Assembly: GCF_008365295.1 (NCBI RefSeq) | Contig: NZ_CP043505.1 | Coordinates: 1,798,001-1,862,000, forward strand | Length of the DNA: 64,000 nt | DNA from: Agromyces intestinalis | GTDB lineage: Bacteria > Actinomycetota > Actinomycetes > Actinomycetales > Microbacteriaceae | Reading direction: 5' to 3' | Part shown: piece by piece, positions 63,843-64,000 of the stretch | Numbering within the stretch: the stretch's first letter is position 1 | How the letters are laid out: every line of letters starts with the position of its first letter | Position numbers and translations under genes: made by a program | The notes under the pieces: generated by a model | The model's input: the letters and a program-made list of their open reading frames with translations, nothing else | Told to the model about the DNA's origin: nothing | The model's database searches: none

Positions 63843-64000
63843 TCAGCCCTGGCACTGCTTCGCGTTCGTCTTCTCGCAGATGTCGCGGATGGTGTCGTAG
63901 TACGCGTCGTCGACCGGCTTGGTCTCGAAGAACACCGACCGGAACCCGTCACTGTCGGCGCTCGTCACGCCCGACTCGATGATCTGGTCGATCGTGACCT
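63843..64000 (-). CDS. phnD: Phosphonate-binding protein, C-terminal part
   Basis: The last 51 residues of the phosphonate ABC binding protein, cut by the window end. The visible part ends AYYDTIRDICEKTNAKQCQG, in two pieces matching the C-terminal helix of PhnD-type proteins, with two cysteines (DICEK, AKQCQ) that could form a disulphide outside the cell. It is followed by phnC after a 71-base gap. Confidence 0.8.
   Translation of the reverse strand, partial: VTIDQIIESGVTSADSDGFRSVFFETKPVDDAYYDTIRDICEKTNAKQCQG

Overview
The window is about 70% GC with dense, mostly short-spaced genes, frequent GTG/TTG starts and many 4-base ATGA/GTGA overlaps. Protein content (class E sortase-type LAxTG tails, TetR, ROK and LacI-type regulation, carbohydrate ABC importers without a local ATPase) fits a high-GC Gram-positive actinobacterium, most likely Microbacteriaceae (Agromyces/Microbacterium-like). 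The family assignment is inference. No rRNA, tRNA, CRISPR array, transposase, integrase or prophage gene was seen.

Layout. 1-4 kb: end of an HxlR regulator, a CE7 acetyl esterase, and a TetR regulator divergent from a sugar isomerase/epimerase plus Gfo/Idh/MocA oxidoreductase pair. 4-11 kb: DUF805 membrane protein, AlkA-type glycosylase, PfkB sugar kinase with a LacI-type operator at its start, phospholipase D-like protein, MMPL exporter divergent from its TetR regulator. 11-17 kb: an operon of truncated haemoglobin, flavohaemoprotein-like reductase and a DivIVA-like coiled-coil protein, then a PLP decarboxylase, a flavin-reductase-like protein and a nitronate monooxygenase-like protein. 17-19 kb: an ABC exporter.

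19-38.6 kb is a complete beta-mannan utilisation locus. Three exported mannanases (a wall-anchored GH26, a GH26 with ricin-type CBM13, a GH5) would cut the polymer outside. A lipoprotein binding protein and two permeases would import oligosaccharides. GH1, an esterase, GH2 beta-mannosidase and a cytosolic GH5 would finish hydrolysis and deacetylation inside, and a fructokinase-type ROK kinase would phosphorylate the released sugar. A ROK repressor and an unusual LacI-type sensor protein without a DNA-binding domain sit at the edge. Two AT-rich 21-base palindromes of the same 6-9-6 geometry lie in the two divergent promoter regions.

38.6-46 kb is a second, ROK-controlled sugar locus (MFS, ROK, ThuA-like protein, ABC importer, aldo/keto reductase) with two matching operator candidates. 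46-54.5 kb: single-domain LigD-type polymerase, a 1667-residue surface GH3 enzyme with many accessory domains, and an SDR dehydrogenase divergent from a TetR regulator. 54.5-58 kb: a collagen-like membrane protein and a CsoR-type copper operon. 58-64 kb: a phosphonate import and catabolism operon (phnD partial, phnC, fused phnE, FAD oxidoreductase, phosphonatase-like HAD, zinc alcohol dehydrogenase) with its genes translationally coupled.

Non-coding structure is rich: several perfect palindromic operators, two related ~80-base palindromic elements, a near-identical 41-base hairpin repeat on both sides of the GH3 gene, and matching hairpins after both binding-protein genes.
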